From Minisyncoccota bacterium (GTDB taxonomy: Bacteria > Patescibacteriota > Minisyncoccia > Phycocordibacterales > GCA-2747955), in assembly GCA_938010795.1 (NCBI GenBank), contig CALLVB010000075.1:1-13716 (forward strand): 13,716 bases of DNA, written 5' to 3'. Shown here one piece after another: positions 12,686-13,716 of this stretch. Numbering within the stretch: position 1 is the stretch's first letter; every line of letters begins with the position of its first letter. The notes under the pieces are model-generated. The model worked only from the letters and a program-made list of their open reading frames with translations, was not told the DNA's origin and did not search any database. The position numbers and the translations under genes are program-made.

Positions 12686-13261
12686 TTAGAATTCTACGTT
12701 AACGTTTTCTCGTTCCTCTGAATCTTCTGCAAGCTCAAAGAATGCTTGAGTTGTAAACTTGAAGATGCTTGCAATAATGTTTGAAGGAACTGATTCAACC
12801 TTAATATTAAAGTCTCGTACTGTGCCGTTATAAAAACGTCGTGCTGCTTGTATCTTATCTTCTGTGTCTGTGAGCTCTCGCTGTAATTCTAGAAAGTTTT
12901 CGTTTGCTTTGAGGTCTGGGTACTGTTCTGCAACGGCCATTAGTTTTGAAAGTGCACCTCCAAGACCAGCTGTTGCACCCTGAAGCATCCCCATTGTCTC
13001 AGCTGTCAGGTTTCCAGCATCAATATTAATAGCTGTTGCTGCTGCACGAGCCTTAATTACACCCTCAAGTGTTTCTTTTTCGTGAGCTGCATATCCTTTT
13101 ACTGTTTCAACCAGGTTTGGAATAAGGTCATATCGACGTTTTAGTTGCACATCAATATCGGCCCATGCCTCTTCTAATCTGTTTCTTCCTGCGATAAATC
13201 CGTTATATGTGAGGAATACCCACGCAAACAGAACCACTACTGCTCCAATAATTATTTCCAT
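12686..13261 (-). CDS. lemA: LemA family membrane protein
   Basis: A 191-residue protein with one N-terminal membrane segment (residues 2-19) followed by a mainly helical domain that should lie on one side of the membrane. The LemA signature is clear: NRLEEAWADIDVQLKRRYDL, then IPNLVETVKGYAAHEKE, and later ARRFYNGTVRDFNIKVESVP. LemA proteins often accompany HtpX-type proteases or other stress functions, and their exact role is not settled. It is the first gene of the unit, 4 bp before htpX. The extended -10 TGCTACAAT (13297-13289) is 27 bases before ATG 13261. Its first 95 bases, with the promoter, occur again in inverted orientation at the right edge of the window. Confidence 0.93.
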   Translation of the reverse strand: MEIIIGAVVVLFAWVFLTYNGFIAGRNRLEEAWADIDVQLKRRYDLIPNLVETVKGYAAHEKETLEGVIKARAAATAINIDAGNLTAETMGMLQGATAGLGGALSKLMAVAEQYPDLKANENFLELQRELTDTEDKIQAARRFYNGTVRDFNIKVESVPSNIIASIFKFTTQAFFELAEDSEERENVNVEF

Positions 13262-13288
13262 ACTTTTTAGTTACTCATTAATAATAAA

Positions 13289-13297
13289 ATTGTAGCA
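13289..13297 (-). promoter_or_regulatory. Extended -10 of lemA-htpX
   Basis: Minus strand TGCTACAAT has the TGn extension and TACAAT (5 of 6). The leader would be about 20 bases. The -35 at 17 bases (ACACTA) is weak. Confidence 0.55.
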
Positions 13298-13302
13298 TAA
13301 TC

Positions 13303-13331
13303 TTGATAAAGTAGTGTAATTTAGGTATTAT
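13303..13331 (+). promoter_or_regulatory. Promoter of the tRNA-Ser(TGA) unit
   Basis: TTGATA (13303-13308, 5 of 6), a 17-base spacer and TATTAT (13326-13331, 5 of 6). Transcription would start near 13338 and run through the degenerate tRNA copy before reaching the tRNA at 13463, giving a leader of about 125 bases. Confidence 0.55.
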
Positions 13332-13362
13332 ACTTGGCACTGTTCGGACAGCACGGAAGATT

Positions 13363-13435
13363 GAAAGTATGGCAGAGCGATTGAAAACATATCGGTCTTG
13401 CAAATACAGACTATCGTCAGAGTGTCAGTTTCTGA
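13363..13435 (+). pseudogene. Degenerate partial copy of tRNA-Ser
   Basis: 13363-13385 matches the 5' end of the tRNA-Ser(TGA) at 13463-13485 with 21 of 23 bases, exactly 100 bp away. Further matches follow with shifted spacing: GGTCTTG (13394-13400, anticodon arm) and AGAGTGTCAG (13420-13429, variable arm). The T-arm and the 3' acceptor strand are missing, so it cannot fold into a tRNA. It lies in the transcribed leader of the intact tRNA gene. Confidence 0.65.
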
Positions 13436-13462
13436 CGCTAAAAAATAACAGACAAAATATTT

Positions 13463-13549
13463 GGAAGTATGGCAGAGCGGTTGAATGCACTGGTCTTGAA
13501 AACCAGAGTGTCAGAAATGGCACCGGGGGTTCGAATCCCTCTACTTCCG
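13463..13549 (+). tRNA. tRNA-Ser(TGA)
   Basis: The acceptor strands GGAAGTA and TACTTCC pair. The anticodon stem CTGGT/ACCAG encloses CTTGAAA with anticodon TGA (13497-13499). A long variable arm and the T-arm with GGGTTCGAATCCC follow, with discriminator G. CCA is not encoded. Reads UCN serine codons, complementing the GGA isoacceptor at 7383. Confidence 0.95.
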
Positions 13550-13557
13550 CATAAAGT

Positions 13558-13605
13558 AAACACGTTAGTCCTGAAAACTTGGAGGGACTAGCGTGTTTTT
13601 CTTTT
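13558..13605 (+). terminator. Terminator after tRNA-Ser(TGA)
   Basis: A 14-bp stem (AAACACGTTAGTCC with GGACTAGCGTGTTT, one wobble position), a 13-base loop, then a T-rich tail TTCTTTT. Confidence 0.8.
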
Positions 13606-13618
13606 AGACAATCATTAA

Positions 13619-13716
13619 TATGCTACAATTTTATTATTAATGAGTAACTAAAAAAGTATGGAAATAATTATTGGAGCAGTAGTGGTTCTGTTTGCGTGGG
13701 TGTTCCTCACATATAA
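13619..13716 (+). repeat. Inverted, slightly diverged copy of the lemA promoter and 5' end
   Basis: This edge repeats the reverse complement of 13203-13299. Over 98 bases the two copies differ at two places: one extra A in the A-run before the start codon, and a G for A in the fifteenth codon (GTG for GTA, both Val). The similarity begins abruptly near 13619, just upstream of the extended -10. Confidence 0.9.
13658..13716 (+). CDS. Start of a second LemA-like gene (cut by window edge)
   Basis: ATG at 13658 is followed by 18 more codons to the edge, giving MEIIIGAVVVLFAWVFLTY, identical to the first 19 residues of the lemA product at 13261. The single coding difference is synonymous. The extended -10 TGCTACAAT (13621-13629) is also retained at nearly the same distance. 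Whether a full second lemA lies beyond the edge cannot be seen; an assembly artefact is the alternative. Confidence 0.6.
   Translation, partial: MEIIIGAVVVLFAWVFLTY

Noticed and set aside
13369..13554. Plus-strand frame of 61 codons
   Set aside because: It spans the degenerate tRNA copy and the intact tRNA-Ser(TGA).
1..13716. CRISPR array, IS element or integrase gene
   Set aside because: No regularly spaced direct repeats, no transposase or integrase motifs in any frame.

Overview
The window looks like chromosomal DNA of an AT-rich, small-genome bacterium, most probably a member of the Candidatus Patescibacteria (CPR). This placement is inferred from gene style: short mostly hypothetical genes, minimal spacing, weak or absent Shine-Dalgarno sequences, lemA-htpX, tRNAs without an encoded CCA, and many small domain-of-unknown-function proteins. 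Bacterial -10/-35 promoters and intrinsic terminators are visible, so an archaeal origin is unlikely. TAA is the dominant stop codon; TGA is used at least at the toxin gene, where a terminator follows at once, so TGA is read as stop here. LAYOUT. (1) 1-3070, minus strand: a redox operon of a membrane-anchored thioredoxin with a Met-rich acidic linker, a CcdA-type electron transporter, a DipZ-type redoxin, and a membrane-anchored MsrA-MsrB fusion cut by the left edge. Together they resemble a relay carrying electrons across the membrane to repair oxidised methionine outside the cytoplasm. The ccdA and redoxin reading frames are in the same frame, separated by one TGA. (2) 3160-4338, minus strand: an XRE regulator plus DUF2178-like membrane protein pair, then a RelE/ParE-type toxin with a ribbon-helix-helix-like antitoxin. 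(3) 4384-5632, minus strand: a TfoX N-domain protein and a secreted or anchored DUF4377 plus eight-cysteine-cluster protein. (4) 5670-7344, plus strand: an ABC-2 exporter (ATPase and permease). (5) 7383-7699: tRNA-Ser(GGA), followed by about 200 bp holding two further interrupted copies of the tRNA 3' end. (6) 7700-11136: two photolyases of different families, a tiny DUF2256 zinc-finger-like protein between them, and a DUF1801 protein. (7) 11169-13261, minus strand: an orphan 173-residue protein, then htpX and lemA. (8) 13303-13616, plus strand: tRNA-Ser(TGA) with a degenerate partial tRNA copy 100 bp upstream and a terminator downstream. (9) The right edge (13619-13716) is an inverted, slightly diverged copy of the lemA promoter and 5' end. 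HOW IT WORKS TOGETHER. Methionine sulfoxide repair, two light-driven DNA repair enzymes and an envelope quality-control protease suggest a cell exposed to light and oxidants (inference). Several genes have a good -10 hexamer only 6-9 bases before the start codon, implying leaderless mRNAs, and at three places promoter elements are built into the terminator hairpin of the preceding gene.
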